Origin: Hyphomonadaceae bacterium
GTDB taxonomy: Bacteria; Pseudomonadota; Alphaproteobacteria; Caulobacterales; Hyphomonadaceae
Direction of reading: 5' to 3'
Length of the DNA stretch: 64,000 nucleotides
NCBI GenBank assembly: GCA_024743315.1
Contig: JANSWU010000003.1
Span: 186,001-250,000, forward strand
The notes under the pieces were generated by a model. That model was not told the origin of the DNA. It saw only the letters and a list, made by a program, of their open reading frames with translations, and did not search any database. The translations under genes and the position numbers were made by a program. Below, piece after piece: positions 63,027 through 64,000 of the stretch; positions within the stretch are counted from its first letter, which is position 1; every line of letters starts with the position of its first letter.

Positions 63027-63082
63027 AACCCGACGGAAAAGGTCGCCATCGAACAAGCACGCATTTCGAACATTTCAGTCAT

Positions 63083-63096
63083 TTGATGCGCATCAA
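63083..63096. promoter_or_regulatory. FNR/FixK box, perfect and extended
   Basis: TTGATGCGCATCAA, flanked to give the 18-bp palindrome ATTTGATGCGCATCAAAT. Class II placement gives a start near 63131 for the divergent Lon-like gene. Confidence 0.88.
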
Positions 63097-63153
63097 ATAC
63101 GGATCGGATCAGGGATGGTTTGAAAAGATCAAACGCCAACCTGATCTTTGACC

Positions 63154-64000
63154 ATGACAAAACACGCCCCTTCCAGAAACGACGCAAACTTGACGAAGAC
63201 GCGGTCGAGATCCCATCGAGTTGAGCAGCAAGACCTTCGGCGTGCGTGTGATCCGTCCAAACTAAAACTCGATGCGCCAATCGCACCTTTTGTTGGTCAA
63301 GACCGGGCACTTTCAGCCATAACGCTCGCCACCGAGATGCAGCAGAAAAGCTACAATCTTTTCGTCGCCGCGCCGAAAAATGTCCCGGTGCGTGATGGTT
63401 TGAAACCAATCTTATCGGCAGCGAGTGAGGCTAAAAAGCCAAAGTTCGATTTCGCGTACGTTTATAATTTTGAAAATCCGTCAGCCCCGAAACTGTTAGT
63501 GCTACCTGATGGTTCGGCGCCAATGGTCGCAAAGGCGTTCGAAGAACTTGTCGAAGATTTGCGCGAAGCCATCCCGGCGGCATTCGAAAAGCCCGAAGTG
63601 CAAGCCCGTCGCCGCGCCCTCGAAAACACGTTTAAGGAACGACAGGAGAGCGCCTTTGAAGCGCTCGGCCAAGAGGCTGAAGAACGTCATGTCGCGATCA
63701 TGCGCGGCCCAATGGGGTTTTCCCTGGTCCCGACCAAGGACGATGAGGTCTTGCAACCATCCGATCTGAAAGAACTTGATGAAAATGAGCAAGAAGAGCG
63801 AAAAGCCACGCTTTCAGAGTTTCAGGAAAAGCTCCAGGAGATCGTACGGGCGATTCCAGAATGGGAACGCGCGCTTCGATCGGACCTGAGAAAACTTAAG
63901 CAGGAGACCATCGAAGCGGCCATTACCCGATCGATTGAGGCCGTACGAAAAGACCTTTGCGACATTGACGCTGCATGCGCGCATCTGCAATCGGTCAAGC
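63154..64000 (+). CDS. Lon-like protease/AAA protein (LonB/COG1067 type), N-terminal part
   Basis: Open to the right edge, 282 residues seen. Entry RRACDPSKLKLDAPIAPFVG then QDRALSAITLATEM and SYNLFVAAP match the N-terminus of bacterial Lon-related proteases of the COG1067 group (family form GQxRAxxAIxFG..GYNLFVxGPxGTGK). The P-loop is replaced by APKNVPVRDG, so no Walker A is visible. A long helical insertion follows (residues 130-280, charged, coiled-coil-like). The Lon Ser-Lys protease domain would be beyond the window. ATG 63154 has no clear ribosome site; TTG 63148 possible. Confidence 0.82.
   Translation, partial: MTKHAPSRNDANLTKTRSRSHRVEQQDLRRACDPSKLKLDAPIAPFVGQDRALSAITLATEMQQKSYNLFVAAPKNVPVRDGLKPILSAASEAKKPKFDFAYVYNFENPSAPKLLVLPDGSAPMVAKAFEELVEDLREAIPAAFEKPEVQARRRALENTFKERQESAFEALGQEAEERHVAIMRGPMGFSLVPTKDDEVLQPSDLKELDENEQEERKATLSEFQEKLQEIVRAIPEWERALRSDLRKLKQETIEAAITRSIEAVRKDLCDIDAACAHLQSVK

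Noticed and set aside
1-64000. CRISPR arrays, rRNA, prophage genes, restriction or toxin systems
   Set aside because: No regularly spaced repeats, rRNA motifs, phage structural genes or recognisable defence enzymes were seen on either strand.

Overview
The window is chromosomal DNA of a Gram-negative alphaproteobacterium, most likely from the stalked or prosthecate marine group around Hyphomonadaceae, Maricaulaceae and Caulobacterales. The evidence is moderate-to-high GC, the order rnd-lptC-lptA-lptB-rpoN, a CC0125/CC1285-type lipoprotein, a Coq4 homologue, many small exported proteins, and FixK/FNR-type boxes. Genus cannot be fixed from the sequence alone. Genes are tightly packed on both strands. 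Seven convergent pairs overlap by exactly 4 bp at their stop codons, and no gene-free stretch exceeds 300 bp. One tRNA (Ser, GCU) and one degenerate IS6-family remnant are present. There is no CRISPR array, prophage or intact mobile element.

0-13 kb: start of hflK (runs off the left edge), mrp ATPase, a membrane diguanylate cyclase, a PLP decarboxylase, an NtrC-type sigma-54 activator, a lipid module (WS/DGAT acyltransferase with a histone-like tail plus alpha/beta hydrolase), an MFS exporter, a thiolase and an exported C1 peptidase that appears fused to a prokaryotic YEATS domain. 13-29 kb: GST, an orphan ABC ATPase, an ECF sigma factor with a small membrane partner, nitroreductase, two tandem HCCA-isomerase/kappa-GST proteins, a GGDEF-EAL protein, old yellow enzyme, a DUF3833 lipoprotein, Coq4, a tiny membrane protein coupled to a fatty-acid desaturase, and an operon of Ada-like methyltransferase, membrane protein, glyoxalase and hydrolase. 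A bacterioferritin-associated ferredoxin follows, under Fur-like dyads.

29-42 kb: a secreted trypsin-like lipoprotein with a membrane protein; two parts of the ligase-associated DNA repair set (exonuclease and DEXH helicase) separated by two exported proteins; then rpoN, lptB, lptA, lptC, rnd, tRNA-Ser and the IS6 remnant. 42-48 kb: a large MscK/KefA-like mechanosensitive channel, a bactofilin-like polymer-domain membrane protein and an AHL-lactonase-like hydrolase.

48-64 kb looks like a low-oxygen or dormancy island. It holds two universal stress proteins, a YjeF_N epimerase, Hsp20, two c-type cytochrome lipoproteins, an MgtC/DUF4010 protein, a host-attachment (baeRF-like) protein, glycerol dehydrogenase, a Crp/Fnr regulator without the FNR cysteine cluster, a six-gene operon (USP, ABC ATPase, FtsX-type permease, HlyD-type adaptor, DUF6629-like protein, CoA-transferase) and a Lon-like protease start. 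Three perfect TTGAT-N4-ATCAA boxes and four near matches lie in its intergenic regions, at distances compatible with activation of the flanking genes. The simplest reading is one FixK-type regulon, functionally resembling the mycobacterial DosR set.
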